Positions 1 through 8,500 of a DNA stretch of 64,000 bases are shown piece by piece. This DNA is from Croceitalea rosinachiae. Its GTDB lineage: Bacteria > Bacteroidota > Bacteroidia > Flavobacteriales > Flavobacteriaceae. Under the pieces are notes generated by a model, which was not told the DNA's origin, did not search any database, and worked only from the letters and a program-made list of their open reading frames with translations. Each line of letters begins with the position of its first letter. Position 1 is the first letter of the stretch. Both the position numbers and the translations under genes were made by a program. The stretch spans positions 744,001-808,000 of the forward strand of contig NZ_JAVRHR010000001.1 of NCBI RefSeq assembly GCF_031846445.1. Reading direction: 5' to 3'.

Positions 1-2362
1 GGGTTGAATCAACCTTTATACTTTCTGCAGCTTTAGGATCTGCTGCCTGTACTTCTGCCTCTGCAGCAACGCTTACTGGAACTTCTTTCTTCTTTGTATT
101 ATCTAATGTGAACTTAATAGCATCAACTGCGGCTTTAGTTCTCAAATAGTACATCCCAGTTTTTAAGCCACTCTTCCATGCATAAAAGTGCATAGATGTC
201 AACTTAGAGTAATTGGCATTCTCCATAAAAAGGTTTAAAGACTGACTTTGATCAATAAAATAGCCTCTATGCCTTGACATGTCTATAATATCTTTCATAC
301 TTAATTCCCACACCGTTTTATACAAATCTCTTATCTCTTGTGGAATAGTTTCAATATGTTGAATAGATCCATTCGCACGCATCAATTCTTGTTTCATATT
401 TTCATTCCAGAGACCTAGAGCAACTAAATCTTCTAAGAGGTGTTTATTTACTACAATAAATTCTCCAGAAAGCACTCTTCTGGTATATATGTTTGAGGTA
501 TAAGGCTCAAAACATTCATTATTGCCTAAAATCTGAGAAGTTGATGCTGTTGGCATAGGAGCGACCAGAAGTGAGTTACGAACTCCATTTTTCTTTACTT
601 CTTTACGCAGTTTTTCCCAATCCCAACGCCCAGAAAGCTCTTCATCCTTAATTCCCCAAAGATTATGTTGAAATTCTCCTTGAGCTATTGGAGATCCCTC
701 ATAAGAAGAGTAGGCTCCTTCTTCTTTAGCAGCTTCCATTGAAGCAGTGACTGCAGCAAAGTAAAGTGTTTCGAATATCTCTTGATTCAGCTTCTTTGCT
801 TTATCGCTTGTAAATGGTAAACGAAGCATAATAAAAGTGTCTGCTAAACCTTGTACGCCCAAGCCAATAGGTCTATGACGCATATTTGAATTCTCAGCTT
901 CTTTTACCGGGTAATAGTTTCTGTCAATTACCTTGTTTAAGTTTTTAGTAACTCGTTTTGTTACTTTAAACAATTCTTTATGGTCAAACTCGCCATTTTT
1001 TACAAACATCGGCAGTGCAATTGAGGCAAGGTTACATACTGCTACTTCATCAGGAGAGGTGTACTCTAAAATCTCTGTACAAAGATTAGAAGAGCGTATA
1101 GTGCCTAAATTTTTCTGGTTACTCTTTCGGTTAGCTGCATCTTTGTACAACATATATGGTGTTCCAGTTTCAATTTGAGATTCTAGAATTTTTTCCCAAA
1201 GATCACGAGCTTTTACCGTTTTTCTACCTTTACCCTCAGCTTCATATTTAGTATATAACTTCTCAAATTCCTCACTATGATTGGTAAAAAGCCCTGGACA
1301 CTCATTTGGGCACATTAAGGTCCAATCTTCATTGGCTTCAACACGTTTCATGAACAAATCTGAAATCCACATTGCATAAAACAAATCACGTGCACGCATC
1401 TCTTCTTTACCATGGTTCTTTTTTAAATCTAAAAAGTCATAGATATCAGCATGCCAAGGTTCCATATAAATAGCAAAACTTCCTTTTCGTTTTCCTCCAC
1501 CTTGATCAACATAACGAGCAGTATCATTAAAAACCTTCAGCATTGGAACGATGCCATTGGAAGTACCGTTTGTACCCCCGATATAAGATCCTCTAGCACG
1601 TATGTTATGAATAGACAGGCCTATGCCTCCTGCTGACTGAGAAATTTTAGCTGTTTGTTTTAAGGTATCATAAATTCCATCAATACTATCTTCTTTCATT
1701 GCCAATAAAAAGCAAGAAGACATTTGCGGTTTTGGAGTCCCAGAGTTAAACAAAGTAGGTGTCGCGTGTGTAAAATACTTCTTAGACATCAACTCATATG
1801 TTTCTATGGCAGCATCTAAATCATCCACGTGAATACCTACTGATACGCGCATTAACATATGCTGCGGACGTTCTGCTATTTGACCATTTACTTTTAATAA
1901 ATAAGATCGTTCCAATGTTTTAAAGCCGAAATAATCGTAGCCAAAATCTCGGTTGTAAATAATCGTAGAATCTAATCTTTCGGCATTTTCTGAAATCACT
2001 TTAAATACTTCATCTGAAAGCAAGGGTGCTTTTTTGCCCGTTCTAGGATTTACATATTCATATAAATCTTTCATCGTTTCAGAAAAAGATTTTTTAGTAT
2101 TCTTATGTAGGTTCGACACAGAAATACGTGCGGCAAGTTTTGCATAATCAGGATGCGTAGTAGTCATCGTAGCCGCAATTTCTGCTGCTAGATTGTCTAA
2201 CTCCGATGTAGTAACCCCGTCATAAAGACCTTCAATAACGCGCATGGCAACTTTTAAAGGATCTACAAGGTCGTTAAGACCATAACACAGTTTTCTTACT
2301 CGAGCTGTAATCTTATCGAACATTATCAACTCTTTTCTTCCGTCTCTTTTTACTACATACAT
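1..2362 (-). CDS. nrdA: Ribonucleoside-diphosphate reductase class Ia, alpha subunit (3' end off window)
   Basis: Large subunit of class Ia ribonucleotide reductase, which reduces ribonucleoside diphosphates to deoxy forms in the cytosol. The start is the ATG at 2360-2362, giving MYVVKRDGRKELIMFDKIT, a typical N-terminal ATP-cone (allosteric activity site). The active-site block N-L-C-T-E, with the catalytic Asn, Cys and Glu, is encoded at 1073-1087. The frame stays open to base 2; the last visible residues are an Ala/Glu/Val-rich stretch, probably the flexible tail before the C-terminal redox cysteines, which lie outside the window. It follows nrdB on the same strand after a 156-bp gap, so the order is nrdB-nrdA. 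Identification is secure; only the C-terminus is unseen. Confidence 0.95.
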   Translation of the reverse strand, partial: MYVVKRDGRKELIMFDKITARVRKLCYGLNDLVDPLKVAMRVIEGLYDGVTTSELDNLAAEIAATMTTTHPDYAKLAARISVSNLHKNTKKSFSETMKDLYEYVNPRTGKKAPLLSDEVFKVISENAERLDSTIIYNRDFGYDYFGFKTLERSYLLKVNGQIAERPQHMLMRVSVGIHVDDLDAAIETYELMSKKYFTHATPTLFNSGTPKPQMSSCFLLAMKEDSIDGIYDTLKQTAKISQSAGGIGLSIHNIRARGSYIGGTNGTSNGIVPMLKVFNDTARYVDQGGGKRKGSFAIYMEPWHADIYDFLDLKKNHGKEEMRARDLFYAMWISDLFMKRVEANEDWTLMCPNECPGLFTNHSEEFEKLYTKYEAEGKGRKTVKARDLWEKILESQIETGTPYMLYKDAANRKSNQKNLGTIRSSNLCTEILEYTSPDEVAVCNLASIALPMFVKNGEFDHKELFKVTKRVTKNLNKVIDRNYYPVKEAENSNMRHRPIGLGVQGLADTFIMLRLPFTSDKAKKLNQEIFETLYFAAVTASMEAAKEEGAYSSYEGSPIAQGEFQHNLWGIKDEELSGRWDWEKLRKEVKKNGVRNSLLVAPMPTASTSQILGNNECFEPYTSNIYTRRVLSGEFIVVNKHLLEDLVALGLWNENMKQELMRANGSIQHIETIPQEIRDLYKTVWELSMKDIIDMSRHRGYFIDQSQSLNLFMENANYSKLTSMHFYAWKSGLKTGMYYLRTKAAVDAIKFTLDNTKKKEVPVSVAAEAEVQAADPKAAESIKVDST

Positions 2363-2518
2363 GTGGCTACTTTGTTTTTTTTATTTATAAAATATACTGT
2401 TCATTAACTCAAACAAGAATAACTTGCAAGGGTTTCAGGTAGGTTTGTGTTCGCTTGGGGCAAAAAGGCAAAGGAATTTTCTAATTAGAAGATTGATTTA
2501 CCAATAATCTTTATCTAT

Positions 2519-3505
2519 CTAAAAGTCCGCGTCGAAACTAATTTTCTGGGCATCTTCGTCTTTATCCTTATTAAGTACTCCAGCCTTTTGATATTCTGAA
2601 ACTCTTTTCTCGAAGAAGTTTGTTTTACCCTGCAGCGAAATCATATCCATAAAATCAAAAGGGTTTGTGGCATTATAAACCTTATCACATTCCAACTCGA
2701 CAAGCAATCTGTCAGTCACGAATTCCAAGTACTGGGTCATCAATTTAGAGTTCATTCCAATAAGACTTGCTGGCAAAGATTCTGTTATAAACTCACGCTC
2801 AATATTTAAAGCGTCAGTTAAAATAGCAGTAATACGTTCTTTTGGAACTTTGTTTATTAAATGCTTATTATGAAGATGTACTGCATAATCACAATGCATT
2901 CCCTCATCCCTAGATATTAATTCGTTGGAAAAGGTAAGGCCTGGCATCAAGCCTCTTTTCTTTAACCAGAAAATAGAACAGAACGCCCCTGAAAAGAAAA
3001 TTCCTTCAACTGCGGCAAAAGCAATTAAACGTTCAGCAAAACTTGGAGATTCTATCCAATTTAAAGCCCAATCTGCCTTTTTCTTAATTGCTGGAAAATT
3101 TTCGATTGCTTTAAATAATACATTCTTTTCTTTTTCATCTTTTACATAAGTATCTATCAAAAGAGAATACGTTTCCGAATGTATGTTTTCCATCATAATC
3201 TGAAAACCATAGAAAAATTTTGCTTCTGCATACTGCACCTCACTCACAAAATTTTCTGCTAAATTTTCATTGACAATACCATCAGAGGCGGCAAAAAATG
3301 CCAAAATATGCTTAATAAAATAACGCTCATCATCATTTAATTTGTTATTCCAATCCGTAAGATCTTCACCAAGGTCTATTTCCTCTGCAGTCCAAAAACA
3401 AGCTTCACATTTCTTGTACCATTCCCATAAATCATCATGTTTAATAGGAAAAATTACAAATCGATCTTCATTTTCTTCTAAAATTGGCTCGATGGCAGCT
3501 GACAT
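2519..3505 (-). CDS. nrdB: Ribonucleoside-diphosphate reductase class Ia, beta subunit
   Basis: Radical-generating small subunit, 328 aa, partner of the downstream alpha subunit. The di-iron ligands of the family can be placed: D44 (in FWTAEEID), E106 and H109 (ENIH), E167, E201 and H204 (DEGMH). The radical tyrosine is present as Y113, four residues after H109, so this is a tyrosyl-radical class Ia enzyme and not a Phe-substituted class Ic type. The FWTAEEID start resembles eukaryotic R2, which is usual in Bacteroidota. Length is slightly shorter than the E. coli protein. The 212-bp leader up to the terminator at 3718 has no clear promoter match. No NrdR-box-like pair was seen by eye. Confidence 0.95.
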   Translation of the reverse strand: MSAAIEPILEENEDRFVIFPIKHDDLWEWYKKCEACFWTAEEIDLGEDLTDWNNKLNDDERYFIKHILAFFAASDGIVNENLAENFVSEVQYAEAKFFYGFQIMMENIHSETYSLLIDTYVKDEKEKNVLFKAIENFPAIKKKADWALNWIESPSFAERLIAFAAVEGIFFSGAFCSIFWLKKRGLMPGLTFSNELISRDEGMHCDYAVHLHNKHLINKVPKERITAILTDALNIEREFITESLPASLIGMNSKLMTQYLEFVTDRLLVELECDKVYNATNPFDFMDMISLQGKTNFFEKRVSEYQKAGVLNKDKDEDAQKISFDADF

Positions 3506-3717
3506 AGTATTATTTATTAAAATTTGAATATTGGATTGAAATTACCTTACGGCAGGGACTAACAAAGATTCAAAAATGTTACCGAATTGTAAAGTTTGTT
3601 TGAGTTAATCCCTTGCAAAGTTTTTAACACGAATTGTTGAAATGTAGGTTGGCAAGTGATGTTTATTGCCTTGGAGGAAAAGCTTTGCGTATTCTCTGAT
3701 AATCAACAAAAAACAGT

Positions 3718-3762
3718 AAAAAAAAAGACCAAAAAGTATGTTTTAAACAATACCTTTTGGTC
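3718..3762 (-). terminator. Rho-independent terminator, minus strand
   Basis: Stem arms 3727-3739 and 3750-3762 (GACCAAAA-a-GTAT against ATAC-c-TTTTGGTC, one mismatch) enclose a 10-nt loop. On the minus strand the stem is followed directly by nine U residues (3718-3726), so it should stop transcripts coming from the 3763-4059 region before they reach nrdB. The U-tract is much weaker in the plus direction. Confidence 0.8.
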
Positions 3763-3930
3763 TTTTAAATGTTACCACCAAACCGTACGGCCCGGTCATT
3801 AAATCCATCTATCCAGTCTAGGTAGTTCCCCCGAAACCTAAATCAAGAAATCAAAATTTTCATGACCAAACACTTTATAAATTAACATACTTTAAGCATG
3901 CTTGGTTGGCCGTACGCTGGTTGGTACATA
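3763..3930 (-). ncRNA. Candidate structured RNA upstream of nrdB, family not recognised
   Basis: The segment folds as nested stems. The closing stem has a perfect 9-bp core (3784-3792 with 3908-3916, CGTACGGCC/GGCCGTACG) extended by ACCA/CCA pairings with a bulge. Inside are GGTCAT/ATGACC (3794-3799 with 3862-3867) and a hairpin TAGGT..TTC-CCCC-GAA..ACCTA (3819-3840). An intrinsic terminator on the minus strand follows directly. No open reading frame fits. It could be a free small RNA (a 6S-type RNA should be tested), a structured 3' UTR of the 39-aa gene, or an attenuator in the nrdB leader. I saw none of the conserved motifs of cobalamin riboswitch, RNase P, SRP RNA or tmRNA. Confidence 0.5.
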
Positions 3931-3939
3931 TAACTTAAT

Positions 3940-4059
3940 TTATTTGTCGATTACCGAGGCGACAAGCTCTTGATTGTCAACTGGTTCTTTATTGTCTATA
4001 GCAACAGCCAGTAACAACATAATTATCAATGCAATGAATAGAATAAAGCTTTTTCGCAT
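3940..4059 (-). CDS. Small membrane or secreted peptide, 39 aa
   Basis: Starts with ATG and an A-rich leader. The translation begins MRKSFILFIALIIMLLLAVA, a positively charged start and one hydrophobic helix (about residues 5-20), followed by an acidic polar tail ending SVIDK. This could be a signal-anchor peptide or a short secreted peptide. It ends ten bases before the candidate structured RNA and terminator, so both probably share a transcript. It is divergent from the LytTR regulator gene at 4338. Support is only compositional (start, length, signal-like helix); I recognise no family. Confidence 0.4.
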   Translation of the reverse strand: MRKSFILFIALIIMLLLAVAIDNKEPVDNQELVASVIDK

Positions 4060-4337
4060 TTTTTTGTTGTTTTATTGTACTTCCGAAGATAATTAGCACC
4101 TGAGGTCAACACATCTCTCTATGTATAAATGGTATCAAAATTTGTGTAAATGGAAATCAAAAAACAACGGCTCTTGAGAATCTTGGAGATTTCTTAAAAA
4201 TCATAACTAAATACTTGCAAATTGATTTTATAGGCTTAAACAGCCAACTATAACCTATTATGGTCCATCAACACAAATTTGCAAACAACCCATATATATT
4301 AGTAGTAATTTTATAAGATATTGAATATCTTTTTTAA

Positions 4338-5072
4338 ATGTTAGAAGCAGTTCTAGTAGATGATGAATCCAAAGCTTTAGAAAGTTTAAGTTGGGAGTTA
4401 AGTAATTTAAGTGATGAAGTCAAAATAATCGCATCTTTTACTGATGCGCATGAGGCTCTTAATTACTTAGAAAAAAACACACCCGACTGTCTGTTTTTAG
4501 ATATTGAAATGCCAACAATGGATGGATTTCAGTTTATTAAGAATTTGAAGAATAAAAACTTTCCTGTTGTTATTACCACGGCTTATAATCAATATGCGCT
4601 TAAAGCACTTAAAAACGAAGCAATTGATTATTTGCTTAAACCTATTGATAGTGATGATCTTAACGATACTATTACCAAAGTGAAAAGGTTTAATAACAAA
4701 AATTATACTGCAGAGCGACTAGAACAGATATTGATTAACTTCAACTCAAAAGCCATTAAAAAGAAGATTACTATCAATACGGATGGTAAACTTTTATTTT
4801 TGGACAGTGAAGATATTTTATATGCTGAATCCGATGGCAATTATAGCACGCTGTTCTTAGAAGACGGACAAAAAATATTACTTACCAAAAAACTAAAAGA
4901 GGTCAATCAAATATTACCGCCTGAATCTTTTTTCAGAATTCATAACTCGTTTGTTGTTAACTTAGGAAAAATCAAGGAATTTTTGAAAACCGATGGCTAC
5001 GTAATACTCAAGACCAATCATAAAATTCCTGTCTCAAGACAAAAGAAATCTGATTTTTTAGATTTACTATAA
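4338..5072 (+). CDS. LytTR-family response regulator
   Basis: Two-domain regulator of 244 aa. Residues 1-120 are a receiver domain with the acidic pair DD at 8-9, the phospho-acceptor D55 in LFLDIEMPTMDG, and a K in LLKPID. Residues about 140-240 are a LytTR DNA-binding domain (typical YAESDGNYSTLFL, FFRIHNSFVVNL and PVSRQKK blocks). It is followed after 9 bp by its probable kinase, so the two form an operon with the regulator first. Targets are unknown; LytTR proteins normally bind short direct repeats, which I did not find in the 278-bp region upstream. Confidence 0.93.
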   Translation: MLEAVLVDDESKALESLSWELSNLSDEVKIIASFTDAHEALNYLEKNTPDCLFLDIEMPTMDGFQFIKNLKNKNFPVVITTAYNQYALKALKNEAIDYLLKPIDSDDLNDTITKVKRFNNKNYTAERLEQILINFNSKAIKKKITINTDGKLLFLDSEDILYAESDGNYSTLFLEDGQKILLTKKLKEVNQILPPESFFRIHNSFVVNLGKIKEFLKTDGYVILKTNHKIPVSRQKKSDFLDLL

Positions 5073-5081
5073 CTTTTTTGA

Positions 5082-7049
5082 ATGCTGAAAACCCATAAAG
5101 CAACACTTTCAAAAATAGCTTACAAAAAAATAAGAATCTTTATGGGCCTTATTTTTTTTGCCATTGGGTGCTTTGGTGTTTCGCAGACTAACGCTGAGGA
5201 TATTTCACCCGAAGTAGAAAAACTTTTGATAGTTAAACCGAAAACATATTTAAAAATAGATAAGGCCCTAAAACCGCATCGAAGAGATACTAGTTTCTTA
5301 AAGGCTTTTATCCAAAAAGCAATAACCGATGATTACTCTGAAGGTCAAATGTATGCCCTTAACCAGATGGGCACGACTTTTAGAAACTTTTCAGAGTTTA
5401 GAAAAGCCATCAAATTACATCAAGACGCCTTAAAACTTTCGGAAGAGCTAAACAATAAAGAGTTTATTGTTTTGAGTTTAAATATGTTGGGTGTGGTTTA
5501 TAGAAGAACCGATGCTGTTAAAACCGCACTTGATTACAACCAAAGGGCTCTAGAATTGGCCGAATCCGTTGAAAATCCATCTGAGCATATAAAGAGGCAT
5601 ATTAATATTTCTCTTAACTGTATAGGTCTTCTATATCAGACCCTCGGTCAATATGATTTGGCGATTTCGCAATTTGAAAGAGCATTGAAATCTGAAGCTA
5701 AGCTCGATAATAAACTTGGTCTCGCCATTAACAATCAAAATATTGGTAAGTGTTATGAGCAAAAAGAAGAGCTAGAAATCGCCTTGGATTTTTACAGAAA
5801 ATCTCTAGCCCTAAATGATGAAATAAATAACAATTATGGCAGATTAATATGTAAGAACAGTATAGCGCAAATCTATCTAAAACAAAATATGCCTAATGCA
5901 GCCTTGGTTTTATTACAAACATTAAAAGAACCTGCTGTCAAAAATGGAGACAAGTCTCTTACTTCTTCAATTCTAATAAACACGGGTTGGGCCCAAATGG
6001 AAGTTGGCATATTGCCGGAAGCAGAAAAAAATATAGTGAATGGTAGAAAAATGGCCATTGAAAGTAGTGTACCAAGTTTGGTAATGTACGCCAACAAACA
6101 TCTTTCTGATTTAGAAATTAAAAAGGGCAACCTAAAAGCCGCACTCGACTACTTTAAAAACGCCGAAGAAATTGACGAAGAAATTACCAATGAAAGAAAC
6201 CTTAGGTACATCAATGACTTGATACTTAGATATGAAAGTGAGAAAAAAAACAGTCAAATTTCAGTTTTGGCTCAAGAAAACGAGTTGGTAAGGTTACGAC
6301 TGAGAAAAAATCAAACGACAATTTTAGTGAGCACTCTAATTATTGGGTTAATTGGCACCATTCTTTTTATCATGTATAGGCAATACCAATCCAATTATGA
6401 AAAAAGGGTTTTAGGGCTTGAACAACATATGCTGAGAAGTCAAATGAATCCTCATTTCTTATTCAACTCTTTAAATTCAATCAAACTATACATCATAAAT
6501 AATGATAAAAAAAATGCGGTTCATTATCTAAATAAATTCTCTAAACTGGTTCGTAGAATACTAGAAGGATCTTCACTGAAAGAAACCCTTTTGTCAGAAG
6601 AATTAGAAACGGTAGAGCTTTATTTGAATATTGAAAACATAAGATTTTCTAACGAAATTGAATATGTAATTGAAATAGAAGATGATATCAATGTTGATCA
6701 AGTTAAAATACCTTCACTAGTGCTTCAGCCATTTCTGGAAAATGCTATTTGGCATGGACTTTCGGGGAAGGAAGGAAAAAAGAATTTATGGATAACGGTT
6801 AAAAAGAAAGATGACATCCATCTACAAATAAGTATAGTTGATAATGGTGTTGGCCGTAAGGTCTCTGAAGAAATAAAAGAGAATAGGATTCTCAAACGAA
6901 AATCGGTTGGAATTGATATTACCAAAGAACGATTGGCTAATTTTGCCAAGGATTATCAATATGATTTTAATATTGATATTATTGATTTATTTGAAGACAA
7001 CGGTAAATCAAGGGGCACTAAAATAATACTTGAAATACCTATGGTTTAG
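5082..7049 (+). CDS. LytS/YehU-type sensor histidine kinase with TPR sensor region
   Basis: Membrane kinase of 655 aa, partner of the LytTR regulator just upstream. It starts with a hydrophobic signal or anchor segment (residues about 15-33), then a helical TPR array (about 70-385, e.g. ALDYNQRALELAES), a short coiled segment, one membrane helix (about 412-433) and a His_kinase (PF06580-type) domain with the phospho-acceptor H458 in QMNPHFLFNSLNS. The C-terminal ATPase part contains LENAIWHGL (N box) and DNGVGR (G1 box). TPR-TM-HisKA layouts are common in Bacteroidota; the TPRs are thought to sense periplasmic partners. The end overlaps the convergent DUF3109 gene by 11 bp. Confidence 0.93.
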   Translation: MLKTHKATLSKIAYKKIRIFMGLIFFAIGCFGVSQTNAEDISPEVEKLLIVKPKTYLKIDKALKPHRRDTSFLKAFIQKAITDDYSEGQMYALNQMGTTFRNFSEFRKAIKLHQDALKLSEELNNKEFIVLSLNMLGVVYRRTDAVKTALDYNQRALELAESVENPSEHIKRHINISLNCIGLLYQTLGQYDLAISQFERALKSEAKLDNKLGLAINNQNIGKCYEQKEELEIALDFYRKSLALNDEINNNYGRLICKNSIAQIYLKQNMPNAALVLLQTLKEPAVKNGDKSLTSSILINTGWAQMEVGILPEAEKNIVNGRKMAIESSVPSLVMYANKHLSDLEIKKGNLKAALDYFKNAEEIDEEITNERNLRYINDLILRYESEKKNSQISVLAQENELVRLRLRKNQTTILVSTLIIGLIGTILFIMYRQYQSNYEKRVLGLEQHMLRSQMNPHFLFNSLNSIKLYIINNDKKNAVHYLNKFSKLVRRILEGSSLKETLLSEELETVELYLNIENIRFSNEIEYVIEIEDDINVDQVKIPSLVLQPFLENAIWHGLSGKEGKKNLWITVKKKDDIHLQISIVDNGVGRKVSEEIKENRILKRKSVGIDITKERLANFAKDYQYDFNIDIIDLFEDNGKSRGTKIILEIPMV

Positions 7050-7614
7050 TATTTAATTCTAGTGCCACTTTTTCAAGTTCTTTATACCAATTAGCACCAA
7101 ACTTTCGAATCAAAGCTTCTTTTACAAACTTATAGATTGGCACTTTCAATTCGGAACCCAAACTGCAGGCTGGGTCACAAATTTCCCATTTATGGTAATT
7201 TACCGCAGTAAATTCTGTATACTCTCTTACTCGAACCGGATATAGATGGCATGACACCGGTTTTTTCCATGAGGTGGCACCTCTATTGTAAGCTTCTTCC
7301 AATCCACATTTAGCGGCACCTTCTCTTGAAAAAATAACATAAGCACACTCACTTTTATTAACCAATGGTGTTTCCCACTCTCCATCTTCGCCTTTAATAA
7401 AGGCTCCCTGTTCTTCAATTGCAGCTATTCCTTCAGGTCTTAAAAAAGGTTTGACCTTAGCAAATATATCCACTAAAATTTCGGTTTCATTATCCTCTAA
7501 AGGCGCTCCGGATTCACCATCAACACAACAAGCTCCTTTACAGGTATTCAGATTGCAAACAAAATCGTTTTCAAGAAGCTCTTCTGAAATTAAGGTGTTA
7601 TCAATTTGAAACAT
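7039..7614 (-). CDS. DUF3109 family cysteine-rich protein
   Basis: About 191 aa, cytosolic. The N-terminus carries NTCKGACCVDGESGAPL, the hallmark of DUF3109, and further cysteines lie in PVSCHLYPVR and EICDPACSLG, a pattern suggesting a bound metal or Fe-S cluster (inference). An in-frame ATG seven codons upstream (7635) exists, but the TAnnTTTG promoter at 7633-7640 overlaps it, and the family usually begins near MFQIDNTLIS, so I take the ATG at 7612-7614. Convergent with, and overlapping by 11 bp, the kinase gene. Biochemical role is not known. Confidence 0.85.
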   Translation of the reverse strand: MFQIDNTLISEELLENDFVCNLNTCKGACCVDGESGAPLEDNETEILVDIFAKVKPFLRPEGIAAIEEQGAFIKGEDGEWETPLVNKSECAYVIFSREGAAKCGLEEAYNRGATSWKKPVSCHLYPVRVREYTEFTAVNYHKWEICDPACSLGSELKVPIYKFVKEALIRKFGANWYKELEKVALELNTKP

Positions 7615-7632
7615 ACTACTATTTAATAACAA

Positions 7633-7640
7633 CAAATTTA
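7633..7640 (-). promoter_or_regulatory. Bacteroidota -7 promoter element (TAAATTTG) for the DUF3109 gene
   Basis: Exact match to the Bacteroidota housekeeping -7 consensus TAnnTTTG on the minus strand, 19 nt before the ATG at 7614. It supports that start over the longer reading. The -33 element is not clear. Confidence 0.5.
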
Positions 7641-7677
7641 ATCATCAGTTCTGTAATCCAACGAGCTCTTTTCAACG

Positions 7678-7685
7678 TAAATTTG
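7678..7685 (+). promoter_or_regulatory. Bacteroidota -7 promoter element (TAAATTTG) for marC
   Basis: Exact TAnnTTTG match 14-23 nt before the two candidate starts of the MarC gene, back to back with the minus-strand promoter at 7633-7640. No clear -33 box. Confidence 0.5.
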
Positions 7686-7699
7686 CACATCATTTAACA

Positions 7700-8281
7700 T
7701 TGTTTCAAATGAACTTTAATTTCAAAGAAATTGCAACAGCAAGCATGGTGCTTTTTGCGGTCATTGATATCTTAGGTAGTATCCCTATAATTATTTCATT
7801 ACGAAATAAGGTTGGCCACATACAATCTGAAAAAGCATCAATTGTTGCTGCCTGTCTTATGGTTGCATTTCTATTTGTTGGAGAAAGCATTCTAAGTCTT
7901 ATTGGTATTGATGTAAACTCATTTGCTGTTGCTGGAGCCTTTGTTATTTTCTTTTTAGCTATTGAAATGATTCTGGGCATTACACTTTATAAAGATGAAG
8001 AACCTGAGAGTGCTTCTGTGGTTCCCATTGCCTTTCCACTAATTGCTGGTGCTGGCACATTAACCTCTATTCTGGCCCTTAGAGCGGAATACTACGTCGA
8101 GAATATTATAGTGGCCATTGTCATCAATATTATTTTTGTGTATTTCGTTTTGAAATCTTCAAAAAAGATTGAACGCGTATTAAGCAAAAATGGCTTGAGT
8201 GTGCTACGAAAAGTTTTTGGTGTAATTTTGCTAGCCATTGCGGTAAAGCTTTTTGCCACAAATGTTAATCAGTTGTTTTAG
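7700..8281 (+). CDS. MarC family integral membrane protein
   Basis: 193 aa with six hydrophobic helices and the MarC/UPF0056 signature near the start (VLFAVIDILGSIPIIISL) and in the fourth helix region (PIAFPLIAGAGTLTSI). Inner-membrane protein; despite the name, a drug-efflux role is not established for the family. The start may be ATG at 7700 or the next in-frame ATG at 7709 (MNFNFKEIA), which fits relatives better. A 66-aa membrane protein gene follows after 12 bp and is probably co-transcribed. Confidence 0.9.
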   Translation: MFQMNFNFKEIATASMVLFAVIDILGSIPIIISLRNKVGHIQSEKASIVAACLMVAFLFVGESILSLIGIDVNSFAVAGAFVIFFLAIEMILGITLYKDEEPESASVVPIAFPLIAGAGTLTSILALRAEYYVENIIVAIVINIIFVYFVLKSSKKIERVLSKNGLSVLRKVFGVILLAIAVKLFATNVNQLF

Positions 8282-8293
8282 TTTCAAAATTAT

Positions 8294-8494
8294 ATGAGCA
8301 AGACTTTTATTATAGTTTTAGTGGCAATTGCATTGGCTTTGGCCATTTATAATATCACCTTGTTAGATTTTAATAACTTGTTTGAGGGAGATAGCTTAAT
8401 TGCTTGTATTGGGGTTTTGGCTTCTTTATGCGCTATCGTAATTCTCTTGATTTTTAATACTTCAAGAAAGATTTCGGAAAAACTTAAGAATTAA
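8294..8494 (+). CDS. Small two-helix membrane protein
   Basis: 66 aa with two hydrophobic segments (about residues 4-22 and 35-55) joined by an acidic loop (LDFNNLFEGDS). The gene follows marC by 12 bp on the same strand. Similar short proteins are frequent in Flavobacteria as uncharacterised membrane proteins. No function can be given. Confidence 0.7.
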   Translation: MSKTFIIVLVAIALALAIYNITLLDFNNLFEGDSLIACIGVLASLCAIVILLIFNTSRKISEKLKN

Positions 8495-8500
8495 GTAGGG

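Noticed and set aside
3763..3930. Cobalamin riboswitch in the nrdB leader
   Set aside because: No B12 box or other conserved cobalamin core sequence is visible; only the position upstream of nrd genes suggested it.
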